Shown here: positions 51,203-59,893 of the stretch, one piece after another | Layout of the letters: every line of letters begins with the position of its first letter | How positions within the stretch are numbered: the first letter of the stretch is position 1 | Program-made: the position numbers and the translations under genes | Assembly: GCA_964250805.1 (NCBI GenBank) | Contig: CAXUHG010000012.1 | Coordinates: 8,936 to 72,935, forward strand | Direction: 5' to 3' | DNA: 64,000 nucleotides | DNA from: JBBQVS01 sp964250805 | GTDB lineage: Bacteria > Chloroflexota > Ktedonobacteria > Ktedonobacterales > Ktedonobacteraceae | The notes under the pieces: generated by a model | Seen by the model: the letters and a program-made list of their open reading frames with translations, nothing else | The model's database searches: none | Told to the model about the DNA's origin: nothing

Positions 51203-52204
51203 CTAATACCCGCGCTTCTTATCAACGACGTTGTACATCGTTTTCCCCGCAAGGTAGAGTTGCAGGTTCGCCATAAAAATGTCGGTTGCTCGCTCGTTGT
51301 AGTGTGGAGTCGGGCCAGAATTATGTGGACTCATCAATGCGTTGGGCAAGTTCCATAGTGGTGAAGTTGATGGTAACGGCTCCTGTGAGAACACATCCAG
51401 TGCGGCACCTGCGATGTGTTTCTGCTCAAGTGCAGCAATAAGGGCATTTTCGTCACAAATTTCGCCGCGAGCGATATTGACAAAGAACGCACTATCCTTC
51501 ATCACCTGAAACGCCTCGGCGTTGAACATTTCGTGCGTCTCCTTCGTCAACGGTACGGCTACGACAACGATATCACACTCTTGAAGCATATCGTGCAACT
51601 GGTCAAATGTGTAGTAGCGTTTTGGCAGAGTGCCATCGGGATCGCCCACGTCTGGAAACTGAAAGCCTGTGTCTTTGTGATTTGTACTGCGTTGCATTGC
51701 CAACACGTCCATACCATAGGCACGGGAGAGACGCGCCACCTGTCGCCCAATGCTGCCATAGCCGACAATGCCTATCGTCTTGCCGTGAAGCTCGTCGGCA
51801 TATAAGGCTGAGCGTTCGTCATTGCCTCCCCAGTTCTTGCCCTGCTTCCATGCCAACAACTGGGGAATCTTGCGATACCATGCCTGTACCATTCCCAGCA
51901 CATATTCGGCGATATTGATGGCGTGCAAACCACTTGTGGTTGTCACGAGAATATCGCTATCGCGCAAAGGCGAGGAGAAGAGCCTGTCCGCACCCGCCGA
52001 ATAGAGCTGTATCCAGCGCAAATGGGGCACCTGTTCAGGTTTGGGCAGTTTCCACGGCACGGTGAACGCTATCTCTGCCTCACGCCATTCTTCATCCGCG
52101 ACAGGCGAAGATGCCTGCTTAACAGTAATATCAGGTGAAATATGCTGAAATCGCTCTATCTGCTCTTGCCCAATCGGAGCAACAATTAGCACGTTACGCA
52201 CCAT
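51203..52204 (-). CDS. D-2-hydroxyacid dehydrogenase family protein
   Basis: A 333-residue NAD-dependent enzyme of the phosphoglycerate/formate dehydrogenase family. NAD motif IGIVGYGSIGRQVARLSRAY, preceded by NIAEYVLGMVQAW, then CDIVVVAVPLTKETHEMFNA, catalytic Arg in FFVNIARGEICDENAL, Glu in DVFSQEPLP and His in MSPHNSGPTPHYNERA. AGGAGGT is 11 bases upstream of the ATG. The substrate acid is unknown. A terminator palindrome (52251) isolates it from the upstream quinone oxidoreductase gene. Confidence 0.92.
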   Translation of the reverse strand: MVRNVLIVAPIGQEQIERFQHISPDITVKQASSPVADEEWREAEIAFTVPWKLPKPEQVPHLRWIQLYSAGADRLFSSPLRDSDILVTTTSGLHAINIAEYVLGMVQAWYRKIPQLLAWKQGKNWGGNDERSALYADELHGKTIGIVGYGSIGRQVARLSRAYGMDVLAMQRSTNHKDTGFQFPDVGDPDGTLPKRYYTFDQLHDMLQECDIVVVAVPLTKETHEMFNAEAFQVMKDSAFFVNIARGEICDENALIAALEQKHIAGAALDVFSQEPLPSTSPLWNLPNALMSPHNSGPTPHYNERATDIFMANLQLYLAGKTMYNVVDKKRGY

Positions 52205-52250
52205 AATGAATAGATACCTCCTACTCTTTTCTCTTCATACAGAGTACAAC

Positions 52251-52310
52251 ACAATTTCCACAAACAAAAAAATGCGGTTGCAACCGCATTTTTTTGTTTG
52301 TGGAAATTGT
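52251..52310. terminator. Perfect 60-bp palindromic terminator
   Basis: The 30 bases from ACAATTTCCACAAACAAAAA are followed without a loop by their exact reverse complement. On the minus strand the inner hairpin GCGGTTGCAACCGC is followed by seven T, so it terminates the quinone oxidoreductase transcript 1 base after its stop codon; it is symmetric and could also act on the plus strand. Confidence 0.85.
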
Positions 52311-52311
52311 C

Positions 52312-53295
52312 CTAATTCTCTTCGGTCAACAGAACCACCTTCCCTTTGACCTGCCGTTGCATCATAGCGTTGAGAGCAGCAGCGGCGTCCTTCAACTGGT
52401 AGGTTGCGGAGACGAGGGGGCGTATCTTGCCCGACTGAAACCATGTAAGCAGCTCTTGCAGGTTCTGCTGATTGCGCTGAGGTGTACGTGACGCGAAACT
52501 CCCCCAGAACACGCCGACGATGGAGCAACCTTTGAGCAGGGTTAGGTTGAGCGGAATACGCGGTATGTCGCCAGCCGCGAAGCCAATCACGAGATAGCGG
52601 CCTTCCCATGCGGTATTGCGTAGAGCGACCTCAGAATATTCGCCACCAACAGGGTCGAACACGACATCGACGCCGTTGCCCTGTGTCAGTGCCTTCAAAC
52701 GATCTTTGAGATTTTCGCTAGTATAGTTGATTGTCTCGTCGGCTCCATGCTCTCGACATACCGCCAACTTTTCGTCGCTTGACGCTGCCGCAATCACACG
52801 CGCACCCATGACCTTTGCGATCTCGACTGCCGCGAGTCCCACGCCACCTGCCGCACCAAGTACTAGCAGCGTCTCGCCCGCCTGTAAGTGTGCGCGGTCT
52901 TTGAGGGCATGATACGAGGTGCCATAGGTCATGACAAAGGCCGACGCCGTGATAAAATCCATGCCCTCGGGTATCGGGATGAGTTGAGCGGCATCGGTAG
53001 CAACCTCTTCCGCAAAACCTCCCGATCCTGTAAACGCAATCACACGATTACCCACACTCACATTCGAGACGCCCTCGCCAACCGACTTCACAACGCCCGC
53101 GACCTCACCCCCTGGTGAGAAAGGCATTTCTGGCTTGAACTGATACTTGCCCTGGATAATCAGCGTATCGGGAAAATTGACGCCACACGCCTTTACCGCC
53201 AGCACCACCTGTCCCTTGCTCGGAGTGAGTGGCGCAACATCCTCAAGCACAAGCTGCTCTGGTGGCCCGTAGGCTTTGCACAATACCGCTTTCAT
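52312..53295 (-). CDS. NADPH:quinone oxidoreductase-like (zinc-independent MDR family)
   Basis: A 327-residue medium-chain dehydrogenase. The ATG follows AGGAGGG. GroES-like N-terminal half (AVKACGVNFPDTLIIQGKYQ, PFSPGGEVAGVVKSVGEGVS), nucleotide motif LVLGAAGGVGLAAVEIAKVM, DPVGGEYSEVALRNTAWEGR and the C-terminal VFWGSFASRTPQ. The catalytic zinc ligands of alcohol dehydrogenases are absent, as in quinone oxidoreductases. It reduces quinones or enoyl compounds with NADPH. It is preceded by a DinB-like gene 20 bases upstream on the same strand. Confidence 0.92.
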   Translation of the reverse strand: MKAVLCKAYGPPEQLVLEDVAPLTPSKGQVVLAVKACGVNFPDTLIIQGKYQFKPEMPFSPGGEVAGVVKSVGEGVSNVSVGNRVIAFTGSGGFAEEVATDAAQLIPIPEGMDFITASAFVMTYGTSYHALKDRAHLQAGETLLVLGAAGGVGLAAVEIAKVMGARVIAAASSDEKLAVCREHGADETINYTSENLKDRLKALTQGNGVDVVFDPVGGEYSEVALRNTAWEGRYLVIGFAAGDIPRIPLNLTLLKGCSIVGVFWGSFASRTPQRNQQNLQELLTWFQSGKIRPLVSATYQLKDAAAALNAMMQRQVKGKVVLLTEEN

Positions 53296-53315
53296 AATGC
53301 CCTCCTGTTGTAGTG

Positions 53316-53795
53316 TTACTGCTTCTCACGCGAGCGAAACGCCGAAATGCCGTCACAATGATTCTTTGTGTGCATCGTGAAGTTATTTATCAAATCGTGC
53401 AAACTACGTTCCTTGCCATACATTGGCAACGTCCCCTTCTCGTCGATAGTTTCCGCGGGAATACGCGCCAATAGTGCCGTAGCATCCGCCTGCACCTCTT
53501 CGTACTCATCGAGAACTTGTTGCGCCGTATGATTGCTACGCGCTCCAACCTGAATATTGTTGAAGTCGGCATGCTGCTGAGTATACACTGTCAAATAGGG
53601 TGTCTCGGACGACTCTCCCAGAACCATCTGAAACACCTCCACAAACAAATGCTCATATGAGGCTAGATGTCCAATAATATCCTTCACCGACCAGCCATTG
53701 GGCGTCGTAGGAATGTCCCACTCTAACTCCGGCAAATCATCAACGGTTTGTATCACCAGCAAATGAGCGTTCTCAACTTGTTCGACTGCATCCAT
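53316..53795 (-). CDS. DinB/ClbS-like four-helix-bundle protein
   Basis: A 159-residue protein after GGGAGA. The pattern NGWSVKDIIGHLASYEHLFV and the C-terminal MHTKNHCDGISAF place the His residues of the DinB superfamily (His in helix 2 and the paired His near the end), so a metal site is plausible. Closest in shape to ClbS/DfsB-type proteins. Proposed roles of the family include thiol-dependent detoxification, not shown here. It is probably co-transcribed with the quinone oxidoreductase downstream. Confidence 0.78.
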   Translation of the reverse strand: MDAVEQVENAHLLVIQTVDDLPELEWDIPTTPNGWSVKDIIGHLASYEHLFVEVFQMVLGESSETPYLTVYTQQHADFNNIQVGARSNHTAQQVLDEYEEVQADATALLARIPAETIDEKGTLPMYGKERSLHDLINNFTMHTKNHCDGISAFRSREKQ

Positions 53796-54070
53796 ATGAA
53801 TTGTTCTCCCTTCTTTCTACGTAGACATGCTATGTAAACGTCGTTGGTTCATAGGCTTCTTGAGAATAAGCTGCTACGAATGACAGTATAGCACTTGGAG
53901 GAGAAGGGGACGAATACTTGGGTGCCTCACTACATCATCTCGCCAGTTCCATCCCGACGAAATTCTATGGACAGAAGAGAATCATACCATTAGAGACCAG
54001 CATTCCAACGATGAGTCCCATGCAAAATGTCCTTGACCTGTTCAACCGTTCTACCCATCAATGAAGCCTT

Positions 54071-54910
54071 TTACACTTTTAAAGCCATCAATTGCGTATC
54101 CAGTAGACGAATGTAGTCTCTCCCATACCGACCATTTTCTAACTCGTCAAACAGATAAGCTGGAAGGTCCTGTGCTATCTCAGTACTACAAGAACCTGCT
54201 GCCAGGGCAATAGCCGCAACCGTATCCACATCACCTGTAAACTGAATGCACGTCTTCAACACATCGCTTAGAGTTCCGCATCTCGTAAGAGCAGTCACCG
54301 CAGCCTGTACGCTCATCCATCCCTGGGACTTTACTTCGCCCGTCCAGGGACTTGCCCAGCGACCATGTACATGTTCTTCCAAGAAGAGACCAAGTTCAGA
54401 TTTGGGGCCAAGGTGGTAGAGAAAATAGTGCGTCATGAGCGCGGCTGCGACTGCTGCATAAATGCCTTTGGGCGTGTTATGTGTCAAAGTTGCTTGGATG
54501 GTACAACGCTCGATCACGAGAGGAATGGTGGGATAAATACCTATTGGCGCAGCACGCATAGCAGCACCACTCTTCTCGCTACTTGGGTTAATGTCTCTGA
54601 GAAACTGCTCACCGTCACGCACATGCTCTAAAAAGTGGTAGAAACCAGTGGCGTATCCTTTCCTGGGATCGCGCTGAAAGACTTCGACAAATTTGTCTGC
54701 CAGCTCTACTGGTTTCCAAGGTTCACCCGAAACAATGGCTTCAGCAATGGCTAGGCTCATTTGGGTATCATCGGTATAGCAACCAGGCTGGATGTGATGC
54801 CTGGGATGTTTCACATAACGGGAAAGGTTGTTTTGCTGACGAATCATCGCTGAATCTGCATATTCAAAACCTGCTCCATATGCATCGCCAATAGCCAGTT
54901 CAAGTAACAT
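54071..54910 (-). CDS. ADP-ribosylglycohydrolase family protein
   Basis: A 279-residue all-helical hydrolase of the DraG/ARH type. Metal-binding motifs: LAIGDAYGAGFEY near the start, CYTDDTQMSLAIAEA at about 45-60, SSEKSGAAMRAAPIGIY in the middle and TGDVDTVAAIALAAG near residue 226 (family G-G-D-x-D-T, here T-G-D-V-D-T). The acidic ligands for two magnesium ions are kept. Members remove ADP-ribose from protein Arg or from other acceptors. No ADP-ribosyltransferase gene is adjacent. AAAGGAG is about 11 bases before the ATG. Confidence 0.88.
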   Translation of the reverse strand: MLLELAIGDAYGAGFEYADSAMIRQQNNLSRYVKHPRHHIQPGCYTDDTQMSLAIAEAIVSGEPWKPVELADKFVEVFQRDPRKGYATGFYHFLEHVRDGEQFLRDINPSSEKSGAAMRAAPIGIYPTIPLVIERCTIQATLTHNTPKGIYAAVAAALMTHYFLYHLGPKSELGLFLEEHVHGRWASPWTGEVKSQGWMSVQAAVTALTRCGTLSDVLKTCIQFTGDVDTVAAIALAAGSCSTEIAQDLPAYLFDELENGRYGRDYIRLLDTQLMALKV

Positions 54911-55184
54911 GTGACGTTTTCTCCTTTTAGAAGAATAGTGAAGTACTCCGTTATTCTCCTGAGAGATTGACTAGTGGGACTGCTTCTTTTTTCATCGAAG
55001 TAATTTCTCTTAGTGTTAAATATACACTATTTCTGGGAGAAAAACTACCTTGGAGCAACCGATTATTGACAGATAGAGAGTTACATTGGCCTATTTCTGC
55101 TCCGCGTGTTGCCGCTTAAAAAGAGAAATGTATTGTATAGATGAGGATTGAGAAACGGTCTTCAATTTCTGCCAACATTGTGCG
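54911..55184. other. Intergenic stretch with no supported gene
   Basis: About 270 bases upstream of the ADP-ribosylglycohydrolase gene. A small inverted repeat TAGTGT/ACACTA lies near 55013-55031. No RNA gene or coding sequence is visible; the open frame at 55091-55363 runs through element B2. Confidence 0.4.
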
Positions 55185-55304
55185 TCGATGAGAGGGTGTG
55201 ATGAATCAGACCCGTACACTCGTTTCAGCACGCCCTTACAATACATGTGGAGGACATTGAGAAGGGTGTACGGGTCTGATTTATCACACCCTCGTCCCCA
55301 TCGA
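55185..55304. repeat. Palindromic element B2 (superfamily A/B)
   Basis: TCGATGAGAGGGTGTGATGA plus ATCAGACCCGTACAC (55185-55219) and GTGTACGGGTCTGATTTATC plus ACACCCTCGTCCCCATCGA (55266-55304). Same arms as B1 at 10071. The arms differ by a few bases within each other. It lies before the 3' end of the EamA gene. Confidence 0.85.
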
Positions 55305-55310
55305 TTCCGT

Positions 55311-56258
55311 TTAATGCACATCTCTCTTCTGGAAAAACGACACCCCGCCCGACGCCACAACAATCAGGCTAAGCGCGATCAGGGCGCGTATGCTCACTAA
55401 TTCGTGCAATATGACGAAGCCAACGAGCGTCGCCATTGCTGGCTCAAGGCTCATGAGGACACCGAAGACACGCGCTGGCAATCGTCGTAGAGCCTCAAGT
55501 TCGAGCGTGAAGGGGATGACGGTCGAGAGGATGGCGACTCCGACGCCCAACAGCAGTATTCTTGGGTTCAAGAGCATCGCGCCACCACTCCAAATGCCGA
55601 ACGGGAGCAGGGCGAGGGCAGCGACCGCCATGCTGAGGGCGAGACCCGTTTGACCGACGAAGGCACGACCTATACGCACGTTGAGCAAGATATATACGCC
55701 CCAACAGGCACCTGCAAGTAAGGCGAGGACAACTCCAAGTGGGTCAAGTGTGCTATGACCGATAGGAGCTAACAGAACCACGCCGACGGCTGCTAGAGCA
55801 ATCCACACAAAATCGCGGCGTTTGCGTGATGCTATGACACTGACAGTGAGCGGTCCCACAAATTCTAGCGTTACAGCAATACCGAGCGGAATACGCGCAA
55901 TGGCGGCGTAGAATGATCCATTCATAATGGCAATGGACAAGCCAAATAGCACAATGAGCAGGTAATCTTTGCGTGCATAGCCGTGTATACGAGGGCGTGC
56001 AACCACCAGAAAGATAATCGCGCCAAAGCTGACACGCAAAAAGACCGTACCGCTCGACCCTATCGCCTGAAATAGCCCCTTCGCGAAGGCCGCGCCAACC
56101 TGCACCGAAATGATCGCCAGTAGCACGACGATTGGCGGTGGCACTGCTCGCAATACGCCCTGTTGTTGACCTGTTGTTTTATTATGTGTGAGACGTTCCC
56201 ATACGTGTGTCAGTCCTAACGAAGAGAAGCCTAATGTCTGGCGAATAGATTTGCTCAT
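55311..56258 (-). CDS. EamA/DMT-family transporter
   Basis: A 315-residue drug/metabolite transporter with ten membrane helices in two EamA halves, after an N-terminal cytoplasmic tail of about 40 residues. First half: VVLLAIISVQVGAAFAKGLF, VARPRIHGYARKDYLLIVLF, RIPLGIAVTLEFVGPLTVSV. Second half: GVVLALLAGACWGVYILLNV, ILLLGVGVAILSTVIPFTLE, RVFGVLMSLEPAMATLVGFV. The text resembles RhtA-type exporters of threonine and homoserine, but the substrate is not proven. AAGGA precedes the ATG. Confidence 0.9.
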   Translation of the reverse strand: MSKSIRQTLGFSSLGLTHVWERLTHNKTTGQQQGVLRAVPPPIVVLLAIISVQVGAAFAKGLFQAIGSSGTVFLRVSFGAIIFLVVARPRIHGYARKDYLLIVLFGLSIAIMNGSFYAAIARIPLGIAVTLEFVGPLTVSVIASRKRRDFVWIALAAVGVVLLAPIGHSTLDPLGVVLALLAGACWGVYILLNVRIGRAFVGQTGLALSMAVAALALLPFGIWSGGAMLLNPRILLLGVGVAILSTVIPFTLELEALRRLPARVFGVLMSLEPAMATLVGFVILHELVSIRALIALSLIVVASGGVSFFQKRDVH

Positions 56259-56834
56259 GATGATCCTTAGCTTTTATAGAAATTTGTTATTATACTATTC
56301 TTATGATACCATCTAATTCAGGTGAAATTTTCCTGGCTCTCGATATTTCAAAAACAGGGCTTGCTTTCTTACCATAATGTAAGCTATACTTGTATACAAG
56401 AAAGCCCAAACCAATAGCTAACATGATAGCGCATGGTGTTTTATGAGACGACTACTCGCAGAGATTCCAGGAAAAAGAAGAGGCCGCTATATACCGAAAT
56501 TCTATGTGTTTCGAGGCTTTCACCTGTCCACCTGCTACCCCTGATGCTTCTCCCCTTGCGATTTCCCTAGCCTCTTTCCGCTTTTAGAGGTTGAGGTGTT
56601 TCGCAGCGTCTTTTTTCTGTTACACACTCATTTTTATTAGTAAGCTATAGTTTACCCTGTAGCAAGCTTCCTTCGTTTTTATTCAGTGCTGCTTATCTCT
56701 ACAGATAGGCGCGTATGTATCATCATAGCCACAAGCTGGACGTGTAGGTCATCGACTGACCGATAGTCGCTAGTACGGAGCGTAACCCGTCGTGGCATGG
56801 TCAACAATGTGTTGCGTTACCGGAAAGGTTTTTT
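56259..56834. other. Long divergent intergenic region before patA
   Basis: 576 bases between divergent EamA and aminotransferase genes. It holds a -10-like TATAAT for the EamA gene on the minus strand near 56295, a 12-bp palindrome CTTGTATACAAG (56389-56400) inside a looser inverted repeat (56357-56407), and a CCTCT/AGAGG hairpin near 56570-56590. The leader before patA may be several hundred bases long. I recognise no riboswitch or RNA gene. Confidence 0.4.
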
Positions 56835-58262
56835 ATGAGTACCGATGGATTACTCAAGGCTCTCAACGATTCACAGCGTTATCTCGATATTGTACACAAA
56901 CCACAACTGACTCAAAGCGAGTCGGAGTGGTTGATTGAGACAACCGTCAGCAATTTTGCGAAATATTATAATAGTGGTTTTATCGAGTATCGCAAGTCGG
57001 TCGCCGAGGCAAGCGACTATGCAGCAGTCGAATGGACGGGGCGCGGCGCGACCTTCAAGGACGTGCTGGGACGCGAGTACATCGACTGTCTCGGTGGCTT
57101 TGGTGTCTTCAACCTCGGTTGGTCGCACCCAAAGGTCGTGAGAGCCGTGCAAGCACAGTTAGAGAAGAGTCCGTTACCAACGCAGGAGCTACTTGATCCC
57201 TTGCGTGGTATGCTCTCTCACCTGCTCGCAGAGATTACTCCGGGGAATATTCAGTACAGTTTCTTTGTGGGTAGTGGTACCGAGGCCGTCGAAGGTGCCA
57301 TGAAGCTCGCAAAACTTTATACGCGCAAGAGCGGTTTCATCGCCTCGGTGCGTGGTTTTCACGGCAAGACGACAGGCTCGCTCGCCCTCACAGGTAAGGC
57401 CATTTTCCGCAAACCAGCTATGCCCTTGCACAACAACGTCTTTCACGTCCCCTATGGCGACGCCGATGCGGTTGAGCAACAGTTGCGTATCGCACGCGAA
57501 GTTGGCAACGACATCGCCGCCGTCGTGATGGAACCGATGCAGGGCGAGGCTGGCGCGATTGTGCCGCCCGATGACTTCTGGCCTCGCCTACGCCAGATTT
57601 GTGACGAGTATGAAGTCCTTCTAATTGCTGATGAAGTTCAAACGGGCATGGGGCGCACGGGCAAGCTGTGGGGTGTCGATCATTGGGATGTTGCTCCCGA
57701 CATTATCTGTTCCGCCAAAGCTCTCGGCGGCGGTGTCATGCCGATTGGTGCCTTCATGTCCACGCCTAAGATTTGGAGCGTGATGAATAGCAACCCGTTC
57801 ATCCACACCTCCACAACGGGTGGCAACCCGCTGGCATGTGCCGCCGCCATTGCTGCCATCAACGTCACACTCGAAGAGGGCATTTCGGAGCAGGCCGCTG
57901 AGAAGGGCGACTACTTCATAAAGCAGTTGAAGGACATCGCCGCACGTCACAGCGACATCTACACCAATATCACAGGCAAGGGTCTGCTGATCGGACAACA
58001 CTTCATCAATGACGATATCGGCTATGCGGTTGCCTCTGGCCTATTCAAACGCGGCGTTCTCATCTCTGGCACACTCAACAATTCACGCGTCATTCGTGTA
58101 GAGCCGCCGCTAGTCATCACACGCGAAGAGATCGACACGATTCTCAACCGCCTGGAAGACACGCTACAGGAGCTACACTCGACCGTCTCAACACCTAGCG
58201 AGCCAGCGACTAGCACGCTCAGCATCGTGTCACCAAATGATTCGGGTACAGCAGTGGCCTAA
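56835..58262 (+). CDS. patA: Putrescine aminotransferase-like class III aminotransferase
   Basis: A 475-residue PLP enzyme closely resembling E. coli PatA (YgjG): EYIDCLGGFGVFNLGWSHPK, LPTQELLDPLRGMLSHLLAE, IQYSFFVGSGTEAVEGAMKL, AIFRKPAMPL, MEPMQGEAGAIVPPDDFW, LLIADEVQTGMGRTGKLWG, PLP Lys in CSAKALGGGVMPIGAF, TTGGNPLACAAAIAAINV and GTLNNSRVIRVEPPL. It would move an amino group from putrescine or cadaverine to 2-oxoglutarate, giving an aminoaldehyde. The Ser/Thr-rich last 30 residues are an addition. The aldehyde-dehydrogenase gene at 59894 fits as the next step. Confidence 0.88.
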   Translation: MSTDGLLKALNDSQRYLDIVHKPQLTQSESEWLIETTVSNFAKYYNSGFIEYRKSVAEASDYAAVEWTGRGATFKDVLGREYIDCLGGFGVFNLGWSHPKVVRAVQAQLEKSPLPTQELLDPLRGMLSHLLAEITPGNIQYSFFVGSGTEAVEGAMKLAKLYTRKSGFIASVRGFHGKTTGSLALTGKAIFRKPAMPLHNNVFHVPYGDADAVEQQLRIAREVGNDIAAVVMEPMQGEAGAIVPPDDFWPRLRQICDEYEVLLIADEVQTGMGRTGKLWGVDHWDVAPDIICSAKALGGGVMPIGAFMSTPKIWSVMNSNPFIHTSTTGGNPLACAAAIAAINVTLEEGISEQAAEKGDYFIKQLKDIAARHSDIYTNITGKGLLIGQHFINDDIGYAVASGLFKRGVLISGTLNNSRVIRVEPPLVITREEIDTILNRLEDTLQELHSTVSTPSEPATSTLSIVSPNDSGTAVA

Positions 58263-58368
58263 AAGAAGATGTGGCAGAGTGGGGGGGGGGGGGGGCGGGT
58301 GGGGGGGGGGGTGGNNNNNNNNNNCTCAATGCCTTGGCATTGAGTCGGCACTCTGCCACATCTTCTTT
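58262..58368. repeat. Inverted repeat with assembly gap between patA and the next gene
   Basis: AAAGAAGATGTGGCAGAGTG near 58263 and its exact reverse complement (58349-58368) enclose poly-G, ten N (58315-58324) and a small hairpin CTCAATGCC-TT-GGCATTGAG (58325-58344). It begins at the patA stop codon. As both flanking genes read the same way, it would modulate rather than end the operon. Confidence 0.75.
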
Positions 58369-58389
58369 GATATACAATGGAGCTTTCAC

Positions 58390-59553
58390 ATGCATATTAT
58401 TGTTCTGGGCGGCGCGGGTGCGATGGGACGCGTAACGGTTCGCACGCTGACCGAATACGACGACGTAAACCAGATTACGATAGCGGACTATAATGAGGCA
58501 CGCGCTCATGAGGTAGCCTCCACCCTCAATAGCAGCAAGCTACAGGTACGCCAGATCGACGTGACGAATGCAGAAATGCTTGATGCACTGTTGCAGGGTG
58601 CCGATGTAGTGCTGAGCGCGGTAGAGTACGTCTTCAATCAACACATTCTGAAGGCGTGTATTCGTAACAGAGTGCATTACGCCGATCTGGGTGGATTGTT
58701 TCACATGTCGCGTACACTGTTGGCGATGCACAATGAGGTAGAGGCGGCAGGCATCACTGCTATTCTAGGAATGGGGGGCACTCCTGGCATCACCAACCTG
58801 TTAGCACGGATGGCAGTTGATAAGCTTGAGCGCGTAGAAAGCATTAAGGTACAACTTGGTTGCGGTGATGAAACACCTTCGACAGCTCCACTTGTCGCCC
58901 CATATTCAATCCGTACCATTCTTGACGAGTTCACCAAGCAGCCACAGGTCTTTGAGAACGGCACATGGCACGCGCAACAGCCACTGACAGGACAGGAAGA
59001 GCTAGATTTTCCCGCTCCCGCTGGACACGCCACAGCCGTCTATTCGCTACACTCCGAGTGCGCCACCTTCCCCATCTCGTTTCGCGACAAGGGCATTCGC
59101 TACGTCTCGTTCAAGATAGCCTTTCCGAACGACTTTCTTACCAAGCTCAAATTCCTGGTCGATCTCGGCTTTGGCAGCAACGAGCCAATCAGTGTGCAGG
59201 GCGTCCAGGTATCACCGCGCGAGGTGCTGGCACGTCTGCTAGAGATGGCACCCATCGAAGAGGTCGAGCCACGCGATTGCGACGTATTGCGTATCGTCGC
59301 AACAGGCGAAGCGAACGGTCAACAGCTTGAAATCACAAACCAAGTCGTCGTCAAACCCTATCCACGCTGGGGCATTGGTGCCGGAGCATTGGACACAGGC
59401 ACGCCGCTCGCTATTGCAGGAAGAATGTTGGGACGCGGCGAAATTACGCGGCGTGGCGCGTTCGGCCCCGAAGTGTGCGTCCCCACCAATATATTCTTCC
59501 GCGAAGCCGCACGCTATGATATGAATGTGGAAAGCAACGTGCGCGTATTGTAG
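58390..59553 (+). CDS. Saccharopine dehydrogenase-like oxidoreductase
   Basis: A 387-residue protein starting at ATG 58390 after TGGAGC; the frame seen upstream crosses the gap and is not coding. N-terminal Rossmann motif IIVLGGAGAMGRVTVRTLTE, then ADVVLSAVEYVFNQHILKAC, MGGTPGITNLLARMAV and a C-terminal catalytic-type domain (PISFRDKGIRYVSFKIAFPN). The family includes saccharopine reductases and carboxynorspermidine synthases; the latter act on diamines, which fits the PatA-like neighbour. True substrate unknown. The stop codon TAG is the first three bases of repeat A9. Confidence 0.85.
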   Translation: MHIIVLGGAGAMGRVTVRTLTEYDDVNQITIADYNEARAHEVASTLNSSKLQVRQIDVTNAEMLDALLQGADVVLSAVEYVFNQHILKACIRNRVHYADLGGLFHMSRTLLAMHNEVEAAGITAILGMGGTPGITNLLARMAVDKLERVESIKVQLGCGDETPSTAPLVAPYSIRTILDEFTKQPQVFENGTWHAQQPLTGQEELDFPAPAGHATAVYSLHSECATFPISFRDKGIRYVSFKIAFPNDFLTKLKFLVDLGFGSNEPISVQGVQVSPREVLARLLEMAPIEEVEPRDCDVLRIVATGEANGQQLEITNQVVVKPYPRWGIGAGALDTGTPLAIAGRMLGRGEITRRGAFGPEVCVPTNIFFREAARYDMNVESNVRVL

Positions 59554-59720
59554 GGACCGATTTATCGCGTCCAGGGGGTGGGGCGGGGCACACGTCACCG
59601 CAAAGAATCGTCGCCCACGCGTTCCCGCCCGGGGGGGGGGCGGCCCCACAGCCCCCCCAAAACACGCCCCCCCCCCGCGCCCCCCCCCCCCCCCCCCTGG
59701 ACGCGATAAATCGGTCCCTA
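59551..59720. repeat. Palindromic element A9, supplying a stop codon
   Basis: Left arm TAGGGACCGATTTATCGCGT (59551) and right arm GGACGCGATAAATCGGTCCC plus TA (59720). The core AGGGGGTGGGGCGGGGCACA, AGAATCGTCGCCCACGCGTT matches A1, A2 and A3. Poly-C runs in the centre are probably unreliable. The first TAG is the stop codon of the saccharopine-dehydrogenase-like gene. Confidence 0.92.
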
Positions 59721-59792
59721 CCGAAATCTACAAATCATAGGTATCCATCTGATGTGATAGAATACCTATAACATAAAGCGGAAAATATAGTG

Positions 59793-59829
59793 GATATTCG
59801 TATTTTCCCGTATTTAATATACGAATATC
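59793..59829. promoter_or_regulatory. Inverted repeat upstream of the aldehyde dehydrogenase gene
   Basis: GATATTCGTAT (59793-59803) and ATACGAATATC (59819-59829) are exact reverse complements with 15 bases between, 64 bases before the ATG at 59894. The size and spacing suit an operator for a dimeric regulator. No terminator T run follows. Confidence 0.45.
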
Positions 59830-59893
59830 GCAGGAAAATTACTTTTTTGACACGAAGTAGTGTATGGACAGTTAGCTGAAAGGAACAGGTGCG

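Noticed and set aside
56259..56834. Riboswitch or structured RNA before patA
   Set aside because: Only short stems were found and no known motif; kept as an unassigned intergenic region.
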